From assembly GCF_025369935.1 (NCBI RefSeq), contig NZ_CP104467.1, positions 3,479,001 to 3,543,000 on the forward strand: a DNA stretch of 64,000 nucleotides. Reading direction: 5' to 3'. Position 1 is the stretch's first letter. Each line of letters starts with the position of its first letter. The stretch is from Paenibacillus andongensis (lineage in GTDB: Bacteria; Bacillota; Bacilli; Paenibacillales; NBRC-103111). Shown here in pieces: positions 26,477-35,225 of this stretch. Position numbers and translations under genes: made by a program. A model generated the notes under the pieces. That model had not been told where the DNA came from and did no database searches. It saw nothing but the letters and a program-made list of their open reading frames with translations.

Positions 26477-27270
26477 TCACTTATGGCTGCCAGACCTACA
26501 CCTGGCAAATGAATCTCAACTGTTACCAGGATAAACTTACCGCCATTTTGGATGTTATCCAGCAATCGGGATTTCGCGGCGTGGAGGCTGAGGTCTTCAT
26601 GTTAGGGGCGTACTATGAGAATCCAAAGCTTCTTTCGGGAGACCTAGCGGAACGCGATCTTCGCTTGGCCGCATTAACCTTGGCTGAGCCTTGGCTAGAA
26701 ATGGAAGAAACGGCTGAAGAACGAGCGAATGCTGACAAGCTGATTCGCTATTTGCAGCATTTTCCTGAGGCAAAGCTCATTCTGGTTCAGCTCCCAGGCA
26801 AAGATCACATGAATATAGCCTCCAGACAGCAAACCGCAATAGCCTGTGCAAATGCCATAGGCAAACGTGCGTATGAAGCTGGAATAACAGCTGCTTACCA
26901 TCCAAATTCCCCATCCGGCTCTGTATTCAGAACAGAGGAGGATTATGGGATCTTATTTGCAGGACTCGATGACAGGTATGTTGGGTATTGCCCCGATTCC
27001 GGTCATATCGCAAGGGGAGGGATGGACCCTGTAAAGATATTTACGGAGCAGATGTCTCAGATCAAGCATGTGCATTTCAAGGATTATGATCTGCAAACAA
27101 GTGAATGGCGAACAATGGGGAAGGGAACTATTCCTCATCCTGAATTGATTTCGCTGCTGAAACAGTCTGGTTATCAGGGTTGGATCATGGTAGAGGAGGA
27201 ATCTGCATACGCGGAGACCCATCCTGATGAAGCGACGAGAGAGAACGGCAGGTATCTTAGCCAGCTTTGA
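26473..27270 (+). CDS. Xylose isomerase-like TIM barrel, paralogue 3
   Basis: A 265-residue barrel of the same superfamily. The start is the ATG at 26,473, which overlaps the previous stop codon (ATGA). D and H are in CPDSGHIARGG, H is in IKHVHFKDYD, and a late E is in WIMVEEESAYAE, as in inosose dehydratase/IolE-like proteins. It is the last gene of the operon, and a terminator follows 9 bases after its stop. Three divergent paralogues in one operon suggest successive epimerisation, isomerisation and dehydration of one compound. Confidence 0.85.
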   Translation: MITYGCQTYTWQMNLNCYQDKLTAILDVIQQSGFRGVEAEVFMLGAYYENPKLLSGDLAERDLRLAALTLAEPWLEMEETAEERANADKLIRYLQHFPEAKLILVQLPGKDHMNIASRQQTAIACANAIGKRAYEAGITAAYHPNSPSGSVFRTEEDYGILFAGLDDRYVGYCPDSGHIARGGMDPVKIFTEQMSQIKHVHFKDYDLQTSEWRTMGKGTIPHPELISLLKQSGYQGWIMVEEESAYAETHPDEATRENGRYLSQL

Positions 27271-27278
27271 ATCTGATT

Positions 27279-27305
27279 GCCGAGTCGACTAACTTGGCTT
27301 TTTTA
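27279..27305 (+). terminator. Terminator of the AraC-controlled operon
   Basis: GCCGAGT / ACTTGGC stem (27,279-27,298, one G-U pair) followed by six T. Confidence 0.75.
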
Positions 27306-27680
27306 CTGTAGAATTATATATTGAGGCAATATATGTAACTGCCAGAAAATCCATCGAGGCAATGTTTTGGTCGCAAAAGTGGGCAAACGGGCAAACGTTA
27401 TATTTCTTGTCTTTTAACGATATATGTTCTTGTCCTCCGACGACAGTTCGACAAGTGTCGAGAGTCATAAATCTTTACCGATTTTAGACCGCGAAAATCG
27501 CGGTTTTTTTATTTATCGGTACAACATCTCGCGGAAGTGCCATGACAAGAATCTGTACCGATTGTCGCGGAGAGAAAAAAAGTTGGATATCGTAAGGAGT
27601 TTCAGTGTTGCAACCCTTCGCTCCGCTAACGGGCAGGATACTTACAATATGTGGTATTATAAAAAAGCACTGAACCGAAA
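27306..27680. other. Intergenic stretch with a terminator and a repeat module
   Basis: 375 bases without a convincing gene. A strong hairpin CCGCGA/TCGCGG (27,489-27,503) is followed by seven T (terminator shape). AATCTTTACCGATTTT near 27,469 and AATCTGTACCGATTGT near 27,550 are imperfect direct repeats around it. The right module of a dispersed repeat copy ends the stretch. Confidence 0.45.
27625..27640 (+). repeat. Dispersed repeat copy 8 (right module)
   Basis: GCTAACGGGCAGGATA, forty bases before the Nudix gene. No matching left module or typical hairpin is seen directly upstream. Confidence 0.65.
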
Positions 27681-27686
27681 TTGACG

Positions 27687-28121
27687 ATGGCTCTGAGATT
27701 TGAAATGGAAAGGATATTAGTGGGTTTTGTTACGTTTGGATTTGGCGTTCATGCTATAATAACAAATTCCGAAGGTCAAATACTTCTGTTAAAGCGAACA
27801 TATGGAAATAAGGGATGGAGTTTACCAGGTGGTGGTGTAGACGCTTGTGAAACTATTCATCAAGCGTTATTTCGAGAATGTTGTGAAGAGCTTGGGATAG
27901 AAGTTCAGAATGCTGTATTAACGGGATTTTATTATCATAGTAGTATTAATGCACAAGTTGGAATATTTCGCTGTTCCATACCAGAGGATGCGGAAATAAA
28001 ACTTAGTTCCGAACATTCTGAATATAAATGGGCGGATATTTCTTCACTAAGCGAGGTTCAACGAATAAGGGCTTTAGACGCATTGGAGTATCATGGTCAA
28101 GTAATAAGTCGTGCTTTTTGA
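27687..28121 (+). CDS. Nudix hydrolase
   Basis: About 144 residues, normal for the family. The Nudix box is complete: GGGVDACETIHQALFRECCE followed by ELGI (Gx5Ex7REuxEExGu), so the protein should hydrolyse a nucleoside-diphosphate-linked substrate with Mg2+. A TTG at 27,681 is an alternative start, and no good Shine-Dalgarno site is visible for either. YdcF-like protein follows 58 bases later. The substrate is unknown. Confidence 0.85.
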   Translation: MALRFEMERILVGFVTFGFGVHAIITNSEGQILLLKRTYGNKGWSLPGGGVDACETIHQALFRECCEELGIEVQNAVLTGFYYHSSINAQVGIFRCSIPEDAEIKLSSEHSEYKWADISSLSEVQRIRALDALEYHGQVISRAF

Positions 28122-28179
28122 AAAATTTCAGACAAAAATGAATTAATCTATCCCGTATGGTTAGAAGGGAGATTTTTAT

Positions 28180-28740
28180 ATGTCTTTTCCATTTGACTGT
28201 ATTAGTGATTTTATGTTTTTCGAAACCGAGTTGGGTCATTCAGATGTAATTTTAGTTCCAGGTGCAAGCCATCCTCAATTAATGGAAAGAGCCGCAATGT
28301 TATATCAACAAGGTATAGCTCCGTTGATCCTGTCTTCTGGTGGTGTCACCCCACATGTAGAAACAACTGAATGGGAGTTTTTGCGAAATGTAGGGGTGTC
28401 GTTAGGCGTTCCTCCACAAGCAATACTTCAAGAAGATAAAGCAACTAATACCTTTGAAAATGCACGATTCTCTTTAAAAGTATTACAAGATAAAGGATTA
28501 AACCCTAAAAAAGTAGTGCTGGTTTGTAAAAACTATCACGCACGTAGAGCACTTTTAACATATCAAATTATTTTTCCAAGAGAGACAATTTTTTACGTAA
28601 GTCCAGTGATTGACAAGAAGGGTACTTCCAAGGATAACTGGTTTCTAGATGAAGATAGAATAAGATACGTAATGAATGAGCTTGAGAAGGTAGGGAAATA
28701 TTTCAGGCCCGCTATACTCCAAATCGGATCAAATGGCTAG
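28180..28740 (+). CDS. YdcF/DUF218 family protein
   Basis: A 186-residue cytosolic member of the DUF218 fold (YdcF, SanA, ElyC). The conserved features are VLVPGASHPQLMERAA-type N-terminus, LSSGG, an acidic E in QEDKATNTFENARFS and the late KNYHARRA. The exact reaction is unknown; some relatives act on cell-envelope precursors. AAGGGAG lies 8 bases before the ATG. Together with the Nudix gene it forms a two-gene unit bounded by repeat copies 8 and 9. Confidence 0.8.
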   Translation: MSFPFDCISDFMFFETELGHSDVILVPGASHPQLMERAAMLYQQGIAPLILSSGGVTPHVETTEWEFLRNVGVSLGVPPQAILQEDKATNTFENARFSLKVLQDKGLNPKKVVLVCKNYHARRALLTYQIIFPRETIFYVSPVIDKKGTSKDNWFLDEDRIRYVMNELEKVGKYFRPAILQIGSNG

Positions 28741-28741
28741 C

Positions 28742-28833
28742 TACGCTAACGCAGAACGATAGTTCAAAATCCAACACCACGAGGTTGCCGCAGGAAACGA
28801 ACGGCAACCTCGTTACGCTAACGGGCAGAATGG
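28742..28833 (+). repeat. Dispersed repeat copy 9 (complete)
   Basis: The left module CTAACGCAGAACGATAGTT starts at 28,746. An 11-bp perfect stem CGAGGTTGCCG/CGGCAACCTCG (28,780-28,812) follows, then the right module ACGCTAACGGGCAGAATGG ending at 28,833. It starts immediately after the YdcF stop codon. Confidence 0.8.
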
Positions 28834-28938
28834 TTGAATAAGGATTCTTATAATTATTTTTAAATAAGAACCATATTTTGGTAACAAATTCATTTAATTA
28901 ACGTCTACACTTATAAACAATGAAAAAGAGGTGTCATT

Positions 28939-29892
28939 TTGAAAAAATTCATATTGGGATTGAGTTTAGGTTTAGCTATTGCCTGTTCATCTGTTGCTTT
29001 CGCATCGGGTTCTATCCAAGCATTTTTATTTCCAGCAAGCTTTGAAATTAATGGTAGTGATATTGAATTAAATAATGATTACAAGGTTCTGAACGTAGAT
29101 GGACATGCGTATGTACCCATTCGCTTTATAGCTGAAAATTTGGGAGGAACCATCGACTATGATGCTGAATCACAAAAGATTTTTGTCAAAAATAAAACCC
29201 TAGACTTAACAGATCCAGATTACAAAGGTATATCTATTGGTAATTTAATATTAACTAAAGAGGGTAATAACACAAAAGTTACTGGTCAATTGAAAATGGA
29301 AGGTGTAGGAAGCACAAAAAATATGATTGGAGCAAGTTTATCTTTTTATAATGATAAAAGTGAAAAAATTGGCGATATTGCCATAAACGGAAATGATTTT
29401 GGGGTCGATTCCCAAACATTCGTGTCAGAGGGTTCAGGTGATTTCAGAGCCTACTCAGCGGTCAACCTTCATATCGGTGCTGTAAACAATCATATTATTA
29501 GTGAAGCACCAAGCATAATTTATGAAAACACGAAATACAATTTCACGCTTAAGCTTCCTAAAAGTTGGGAAGGGAAATATGAAGTCGTGGACACTGTAAG
29601 TTCATCTTCAATCTTTGAAAGTTTTGGTTTTATTGATAAAGCAAATATAAGGTACGGAGGAATGATTTTTTCTATCTCTGTATGGACAAAAGAGGATTGG
29701 ATCAAAAACGGTCCATCAGCTATCGAGGTTGGTCAAATATATAAAATAGGAGAAGACGGGGATAAAGTATTCACACTAAGCCCCCCAGGAGATGTTGAAT
29801 ACGATGTTCATGATGAGAAGTTAAAGGCAGAATACCTCTCAATGTCGGATCAGATAAACAAAATCAAAACCTCATTTAAGCTTAATAATTAA
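28939..29892 (+). CDS. Secreted protein with copper-amine-oxidase-like N-terminal (stalk) domain
   Basis: A 317-residue exported protein. The signal peptide (about residues 1-23, cleaved near VAFAS) is followed by one domain with the hallmark NGSDIELNNDYKVLNVDGHA then YVPIRFIAENLGGTIDYD, the stalk-type repeat common in Paenibacillus surface proteins. The remaining ~230 residues have no recognised family. The start is a TTG at 28,939 behind AGAGGTG. It probably lies on the cell surface. Single gene between copies 9 and 10. Confidence 0.75.
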   Translation: MKKFILGLSLGLAIACSSVAFASGSIQAFLFPASFEINGSDIELNNDYKVLNVDGHAYVPIRFIAENLGGTIDYDAESQKIFVKNKTLDLTDPDYKGISIGNLILTKEGNNTKVTGQLKMEGVGSTKNMIGASLSFYNDKSEKIGDIAINGNDFGVDSQTFVSEGSGDFRAYSAVNLHIGAVNNHIISEAPSIIYENTKYNFTLKLPKSWEGKYEVVDTVSSSSIFESFGFIDKANIRYGGMIFSISVWTKEDWIKNGPSAIEVGQIYKIGEDGDKVFTLSPPGDVEYDVHDEKLKAEYLSMSDQINKIKTSFKLNN

Positions 29893-29926
29893 CTGTCTGG
29901 TTTGTTGTTTTTAAAATGATCTATTG

Positions 29927-30012
29927 AACTAACGGAAAACAATAGCACAATAAACAGGGAGCAGATTGCCGCGGCAGCTGCTCCCTGTTTTCATTAAAGT
30001 AACGAGCAGATT
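29927..30012 (+). repeat. Dispersed repeat copy 10 (complete)
   Basis: The left module CTAACGGAAAACAATAGCAC starts at 29,929. A 12-bp perfect stem AACAGGGAGCAG/CTGCTCCCTGTT (29,953-29,989) and the right module GTAACGAGCAGATT (29,999) follow. The stem core GGGAGCAG is shared with copies 1 and 2. Confidence 0.8.
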
Positions 30013-30074
30013 AGCATGGTAGCAACTGAAAAGAGGATTTTATCATTAAGCCGTATAAAAAGCGGTATTTACTC

Positions 30075-30111
30075 CCTTGAAGACGCCGAATTCTCCCTTC
30101 AAGGTTTTTTT
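30075..30111 (+). terminator. Rho-independent terminator
   Basis: CCTTGAAG / CTTCAAGG stem (30,075-30,104) and seven T. It lies between repeat copy 10 and the S-layer homology gene with no gene between, so it may be the remnant of a lost transcription unit. Confidence 0.65.
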
Positions 30112-30247
30112 ATTGAAATATATAGATGATAAATATGACATTTTGAGATATACTGAACCGTGAATCTTATCCAAAAAAAGGTAAATGAGTAGTTGTTTCG
30201 CCTAAATGGCTATTGTTTATTAATTCGTTATAGTTAGGGAGAATAAT

Positions 30248-31630
30248 ATGATTAGATACAAAAATTTATCAAAGCAAGTACTTGCACTTGTACTAATGGG
30301 ATATATGATTTCCCCCAATCAATCAAACGCCGAAAGTAATGCTTTGTCCAATATTAATGCATCGAAAATTACAGATCCTAATGTTACAGAGTTTTTGGAC
30401 TTAAAGGGGCATTGGGGAGAGTCAGTAATTACAGCTGCTGTTGACAAAGGATATGTAGATGGATATCCAGATGGCACTTTTAAACCCAATGGAGATATCA
30501 CTCGAGCAGAGTTTATCAAAATGGTTGATAATGCTCTTCATGTAAGCGTGGCGGGAAAAAAAATAGGTGACTCTTGGTATGTACCGTACATTAACGCAGC
30601 AGTAACTTCAGGATTTCATCAGTGGAGCGACTTTTCCAGTGGGGATTGGAATACCGCTCTGACACGCCAAGAAATGGCTCGCATAGCCGTTCGTGCTGCT
30701 ACAGGTGATAAGAACACTGATGATAATAAATGGATGTATTTGGCAACAAAAGCAGGTTTAATAATGGGTATGGATGATACAGGTATACTTGGAGTGGACA
30801 ATACAACGACACGTGCTCAATCTGTGACCATAATTGAGAGGGTACTTTCTGTTAAGAATGGCACCAAACTAAAAGTAGATAAACATGCTGTATCTCGTGC
30901 TGAAGTACATTGGCATGGAACAAACGTATTTACTATGTGGCCACGATATTTTCCTCAAAACTTCATAGATAACTTTGATATTACCCAGGCAAATTGGAAG
31001 TCTAGTGATGGCAACTATCACGAATACGGTGAAGAGTTTATCGTTGTCGATATGGAAGATCCTAATGACCCTTATAGAAACGGAGTTGTTGATATGAAGT
31101 TTAACTTTGCAACCTACGATTCTAGCGGCAAACGTACAAATCTTCAAATTATGCAGGCTCCGAGCAAATCTTATGTTTCATATTCCCGTGTTAAAGTCGT
31201 TATCCAAAATGACATAGATGCGGGACCTGGTCTAATTACAGGCGGATATATGAACATGACAAGTTTAGGCATGGATAAAGACTCTAAAATTTGGGATAAA
31301 GTTTTATCTTCGCAGGAGGACGATAACACAGTTCTTTATTCTAAATCTCAAGGCTCTCAGAACACTTTTGATCTAAACACATCTAATGGTAACTGGAGTC
31401 CTCAGATTCCGAGGAGTGGTAGTTACATTTTGAGATCTGGTACCCATTATTGGGTTCAAGGTAGAGTACACCCTAAAGGTGATGCATTTCTATTTTTTAG
31501 TGGAGGCTACTATAACTCATCTATTTCTTTTACTCCTAGTGCACGACTATATAGTACAGATAGTCCTAATAATGGGAGCCATTCCTTCATTGTTGTTAAT
31601 GCACATGAAGATTATGAAACTCACAACTAA
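30248..31630 (+). CDS. S-layer homology (SLH) domain protein
   Basis: A 460-residue exported protein. The signal peptide covers about residues 1-28. Three SLH-type repeats span about residues 48-205 (GHWGESVITAAVDKGYVDGY, DSWYVPYINAAVTSG, KWMYLATKAGLIMGMDD), which anchor proteins to pyruvylated secondary cell-wall polymer. The C-terminal ~250 residues are beta-rich with no recognised family. TAGGGAG lies about 9 bases before the ATG. It stands alone between repeat copies 10 and 11. Confidence 0.85.
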   Translation: MIRYKNLSKQVLALVLMGYMISPNQSNAESNALSNINASKITDPNVTEFLDLKGHWGESVITAAVDKGYVDGYPDGTFKPNGDITRAEFIKMVDNALHVSVAGKKIGDSWYVPYINAAVTSGFHQWSDFSSGDWNTALTRQEMARIAVRAATGDKNTDDNKWMYLATKAGLIMGMDDTGILGVDNTTTRAQSVTIIERVLSVKNGTKLKVDKHAVSRAEVHWHGTNVFTMWPRYFPQNFIDNFDITQANWKSSDGNYHEYGEEFIVVDMEDPNDPYRNGVVDMKFNFATYDSSGKRTNLQIMQAPSKSYVSYSRVKVVIQNDIDAGPGLITGGYMNMTSLGMDKDSKIWDKVLSSQEDDNTVLYSKSQGSQNTFDLNTSNGNWSPQIPRSGSYILRSGTHYWVQGRVHPKGDAFLFFSGGYYNSSISFTPSARLYSTDSPNNGSHSFIVVNAHEDYETHN

Positions 31631-31747
31631 ATTCAAATTTCTTTAGAGCTATTTCTTGTTGCTCCCGTCCGTTTATACATCCATATTAGTAATACGTTTA
31701 CATTGGTTATCAAAAAAGTTAGAAAAATAATAACTTTTTTGTATTTC

Positions 31748-31839
31748 GTTACGCTAACGGGTAACGATAGCTTCATAATATTGTACTATCTAGGCTGCGA
31801 GTGATCCACTCGGCGGCCTATTCCGAACGGGCAGAAATG
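31748..31839 (+). repeat. Dispersed repeat copy 11 (complete)
   Basis: The left module CTAACGGGTAACGATAGCTT starts at 31,754. The stem AGGCTGC...GCGGCCT spans 31,792-31,819, and the right module GAACGGGCAGAAATG is at 31,825. It shares its spacer and hairpin sequence with copy 6, 11 kb away, more than with its neighbours. Confidence 0.75.
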
Positions 31840-31954
31840 TTCAAAATATCCCCAACTAAACTTATATCCATACATCTATGTGATAGAGATTGAAACTTTA
31901 GTTCACCATTATCGTCTATTAGTTAATATCCATATTATGTATTTGGAGGAAACG

Positions 31955-33460
31955 ATGAAAAGACATCCGATTTTATTAGTAGTGTTACTTTTTGCTTGGA
32001 TATTATTTTTAGCAGCTTGTAAAGGAGATAAAGTCCATATTCAAAATGAAAAGAATGCTTCAGGTCAGACACATGTTGTTGTGATCGGTTCAGAAATTGA
32101 AGGGGTTTATTTGGCAAGAGCTGCCATGGATGAAGGACTGACAGTGATTATTTTAGATCCAAGGGAAAAACCAGGAGGTCAACTCATTCAAGGTCAAATG
32201 CAGTTTTTGGATGAACCAATCGATGATCAAAATAATTCATTGCTTCAAGGAAGAGTCAAAGACTTATTTATTCGCTACAAAAAAGGTGAGATTCGTAAGG
32301 CAAATGAATTTGAACAATACTATAACTCACTTATTAAAGGGATACCAATGGAATCTGGTATCACAATTATTAACGTGGATAAGGCAAAGAATATTGGGAC
32401 GTCAACACAGAAAATTAATTCAATTACTTATCGCACAGCAGATGGTTTAGAAAAGACCATCAGTGCTAACTACTGGGTAGAGAATACAGATTTCAATGCT
32501 TTAACAGGTGGCATAGGATTAGAACGCATTCCAGGTATCGAAACCGTATTTGGTGGAACAAAAGATTACATGGCGTCTTCGGTAATGATGAAATTTCGCA
32601 ATGTAGATTGGGAGAAGTTCCAAACGGAAATCAATCGTTTAACTAGAAAAGAAATTGAGGATAAATATGGTTCTACTTCTACTGTTACAGATAAATTTAC
32701 GTGGGGCTTCGGGAATGTCGGGGCAAATTTCACTCCAAGTAACAGGGAAGTGTTTCTTCGTGGGTTAAACACGATCAACCAACGAGACGGTGAGGTGCTG
32801 ATAAACGCCCTTTTACTATTTAATGTCGATCCTTCTAACAATGGAAGCATCCAAAGGGCAATAGACTTGGGGAAATCGGAAACGATACGTATCCTACCTC
32901 ATCTTCGCCAAGAACTGCCAGGTTGGGAAAAGGCTGAAATCAACGGCTATCCAAACTACTTATACATACGTGATTATAACCGTTACCAAACTGAATATGT
33001 CCTGCAAGCATCAGATCTTATGAGTGGAAAGATGTTCTGGGATAACGTAAGTATTGGGGGATACCCCATAGATCTGCAAGGAACAGCTAGCCATACTTGG
33101 GGTCAGCATAGTGGAGACCCAGACAAATATGGGATGCCCTTACGATCTTTTATTCCAAAAGGTTATTCAAATGTAATTCTAGCGGGTAAGAACGTGGGGG
33201 CTTCAGCAGTCGCTTATGGTAGTGCTCGTATCCAAGCCAACACTTCGTTGGCTGCTGAAGTCATTGGTGTCATACTTGGAAAGCTAAAAGGAGAACAGAG
33301 TATAACTAAAATAACAGAAGAAGAGATGAATGATATCCATGCGTATTTAAAGAACAAATATAGTATTACGTTGAGTGGTATAAAAACGGTTAATAAGATT
33401 AAAAATCTGCCTGAAGATAAGATCAATCAACTCGACTTGGGAAAGCTGGCACTTCCTTAG
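31955..33460 (+). CDS. FAD-dependent oxidoreductase, lipoprotein
   Basis: A 501-residue protein. The signal peptide ends in the lipobox LAAC (about residues 19-22). An FAD-binding Rossmann start follows (HVVVIGSEIEGVYLARAAMDEG, where the usual GxGxxG is altered to GSEIEG), and later a glutathione-reductase-like FAD region, as in the FAD-dependent oxidoreductases that are usually annotated with xanthan-lyase-like N-termini. Late motifs are VILAGKNVGASAVAYGSAR and QANTSLAAEVIG. GGAGG lies 5 bases before the ATG. It is membrane-anchored on the outer face, which is unusual for a flavoprotein. The substrate is unknown. Confidence 0.8.
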   Translation: MKRHPILLVVLLFAWILFLAACKGDKVHIQNEKNASGQTHVVVIGSEIEGVYLARAAMDEGLTVIILDPREKPGGQLIQGQMQFLDEPIDDQNNSLLQGRVKDLFIRYKKGEIRKANEFEQYYNSLIKGIPMESGITIINVDKAKNIGTSTQKINSITYRTADGLEKTISANYWVENTDFNALTGGIGLERIPGIETVFGGTKDYMASSVMMKFRNVDWEKFQTEINRLTRKEIEDKYGSTSTVTDKFTWGFGNVGANFTPSNREVFLRGLNTINQRDGEVLINALLLFNVDPSNNGSIQRAIDLGKSETIRILPHLRQELPGWEKAEINGYPNYLYIRDYNRYQTEYVLQASDLMSGKMFWDNVSIGGYPIDLQGTASHTWGQHSGDPDKYGMPLRSFIPKGYSNVILAGKNVGASAVAYGSARIQANTSLAAEVIGVILGKLKGEQSITKITEEEMNDIHAYLKNKYSITLSGIKTVNKIKNLPEDKINQLDLGKLALP

Positions 33461-33527
33461 CATGTATTTAATCTGTTTGAAAAAAACGATAAAAGCAATA
33501 ACTCGGCTTAATCGGCAGTCTGTTGAA

Positions 33528-33542
33528 GTAACGGGCAGGATA
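33528..33542 (+). repeat. Dispersed repeat copy 12 (right module, degenerate left part)
   Basis: GTAACGGGCAGGATA. Upstream, AACGATAAAAGCAATAA and a weak stem (ACTCGGC...GGCAGT, about 33,500-33,520) look like eroded left module and hairpin. Confidence 0.6.
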
Positions 33543-33629
33543 CCCACGCTGTATTGATGAATATTATCTTTTAAGCTATCCAAGTTAATAATATGGTATA
33601 TTGAAAATCAAGAAAAAGGAGGGATTAAT

Positions 33630-33995
33630 ATTCATTACCAAGCTATTAATCTGAATGAGAAATTATCTAAGTTCAATGAACATTGGTCTCCGAAAGTCAT
33701 TGGTGAAATGAATGACTATCAATTTAAATTGGTCAAGATAGATGGGGATTTTGTATGGCACGATCATCAAGATACCGACGAGGTGTTTATCGTGCTCGAA
33801 GGGGAGATGTTCATCGATTTCCGCGATGGTCAAGTAAAGATTTCCCAAGGTGAGATGTTTATTGTACCAAGGGGTGTCGAACACAAACCTTTCGCTAACA
33901 AAGAGTGTCATATCATGTTGGTAGAGCCCAGGGGCGTAGTAAACACTGGTGGGACTGAGTCAGAATTAACAGCAGTCAATGATATTTGGATCTAA
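33630..33995 (+). CDS. Cupin domain protein, apparently with an ATT start
   Basis: A small single-domain cupin of about 121 residues. The metal-binding motifs are clear: WHDHQDTDEVFIVLEGE (motif 1, two His and one Glu) and PRGVEHKPF (motif 2 His). The first ATG in frame (33,708) has no ribosome site and would cut off INLNEKLSKFNEHWSPKVIGE, which reads as conserved protein. AAGGAGGG lies 6 bases before an ATT at 33,630 in the same frame, so ATT is the likely start; mutation of an ATG, with weakened expression, is also possible. Function unknown. Single gene between copies 12 and 13. Confidence 0.75.
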   Translation: MHYQAINLNEKLSKFNEHWSPKVIGEMNDYQFKLVKIDGDFVWHDHQDTDEVFIVLEGEMFIDFRDGQVKISQGEMFIVPRGVEHKPFANKECHIMLVEPRGVVNTGGTESELTAVNDIWI

Positions 33996-34027
33996 TGCAT
34001 TTAGCTTCAGTTCGATTACATCGTTAA

Positions 34028-34116
34028 AGTAACAGCAGAACTTTAGTTGAATAAACATCAATGAAGAAGCTGCCGACACGATCGGTAGCTTCTTCATTAC
34101 GTTAACGAGCAGAATC
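34028..34116 (+). repeat. Dispersed repeat copy 13 (complete)
   Basis: The left module GTAACAGCAGAACTTTAGTT starts at 34,029. A 16-bp stem ATGAAGAAGCTGCCGA/TCGGTAGCTTCTTCAT with one G-U pair (34,061-34,097) and the right module TACGTTAACGAGCAGAATC (34,098) follow. Confidence 0.8.
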
Positions 34117-34255
34117 GCTCAATGAGGTTACGGGAATTATGAAAATGACGAGTCATACATGTTGCTCACTAATCCCTATATTTTTGATTGCAACCTTAAT
34201 ACTTGTTCTTTCGTTTGAACAATAAACGTCGTTATAAAGACTGGAGGGACTGGAT

Positions 34256-34771
34256 TTGAAGAGATTTCTATTGTTTTTCGTGATGACTCTTATGCTTATG
34301 GGCTCAGTTGGTTGTTCTGGTACTCAATCAAATGGTGAAAAACAGCCAATAGGTAAGAACCTTGAGGGAGAGCAACCGCCTAAGGCTGAGATTCAGATTG
34401 GTAGCCGAATGTATGAGACAAAACTCGGCACATATTGCTGGCAATCAAAAAATCAAGGGAAATGTGTGGATACAATTGGTCCAGCTGAACTCTTAAAAGG
34501 CGAGAATCCAGTTTCAGTACAACCTGGTGAAGTTATTAAGTTCGTTATGAATTATGAGCCGCAACCGAACAAATACCATGTCGAGCAAATCAATGAAGGG
34601 AAACTTACAGAAGTTGTGGTGAAAGAAAATAGTTTTCATGCACCTACACAAAAAGGGACATATTTTTATTCATATGGAGTATGGTGGATGGATGAACATG
34701 TAGAGAACCAATCACGTGGTGATGCTTTTTCATTATTTCGTCCTAAAAGTTATCTAGATGGATTAAGCTAA
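34256..34771 (+). CDS. Hypothetical lipoprotein
   Basis: A 171-residue lipoprotein. The signal peptide ends in MGSVGC (acylated Cys at about residue 21). The mature part is compact and beta-rich with two cysteines (TYCWQSKNQGKCVD) that may form a disulfide. The start is a TTG at 34,256 behind TGGAGGG. The family is not firmly recognised. It is followed directly by repeat copy 14 and bounded upstream by copy 13. Confidence 0.7.
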   Translation: MKRFLLFFVMTLMLMGSVGCSGTQSNGEKQPIGKNLEGEQPPKAEIQIGSRMYETKLGTYCWQSKNQGKCVDTIGPAELLKGENPVSVQPGEVIKFVMNYEPQPNKYHVEQINEGKLTEVVVKENSFHAPTQKGTYFYSYGVWWMDEHVENQSRGDAFSLFRPKSYLDGLS

Positions 34772-34830
34772 CGAGGAACGTTAGTTGAATCGATTCAGGG
34801 AGTAACTTGTCGCGGTAACTTTAATCATAT
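34766..34830 (+). repeat. Dispersed repeat copy 14 (left module)
   Basis: CTAACGAGGAACGTTAGTT at 34,768-34,786 overlaps the stop codon of the lipoprotein gene. Its arms CTAACG/CGTTAG are a perfect 6-bp inverted pair around AGGAA, the best-preserved form of the left module. The hairpin after it is degenerate and no right module is seen. Confidence 0.7.
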
Positions 34831-34892
34831 CCTAGAGTTTTTTGAAAATTAAATTGATTTTTGGAAATATATAATTATAATTGGCTATATAA

Positions 34893-35188
34893 GGAATATG
34901 AATAAGGCAACGACGAGAAAGAGTAGTTGGACCCCGTTCTTTTAACAGAGAGCTCCGGTAGGTGAAAAGGAGTAAAGAAACGTCTGACGAACATGGTCTC
35001 AGAGCTGTGCATCGAATCCTCCCAGTGAGGTAGTAGGCCGCACCGGGTGCACCCGTTAACGTGCCAGGGTATAATCACCTCATGTGGTGACGTACCTGTA
35101 GAGGCCGGTCACCGTGAGGGATTGGTAAATTTAGGTGGAAACACGTGAGCGACAGCTTTCGTCCTTTTTGAGGGCGAGGGCTTTTTTT
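34893..35188 (+). promoter_or_regulatory. T-box riboswitch (methionine type)
   Basis: The leader of the methionyl-tRNA synthetase gene has T-box landmarks. These are an ACAGAGAGCTCCGGT element, a GAACATGG segment whose ATG at 34,993-34,995 can be the specifier codon for tRNA-Met, the T-box bulge sequence AGGTGGAAACACGTG at 35,133-35,147, and a terminator stem (GCTTTCGTCC/GGGCGAGGGC, 35,155-35,181) with seven T. Uncharged tRNA-Met would pair with the T-box, prevent the terminator and allow transcription. The specifier choice is from position and gene context, not from a computed fold. Confidence 0.82.
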
Positions 35189-35225
35189 GTTATCAAGAAT
35201 TTTTATAATAGGGAGGAAATTGAAA

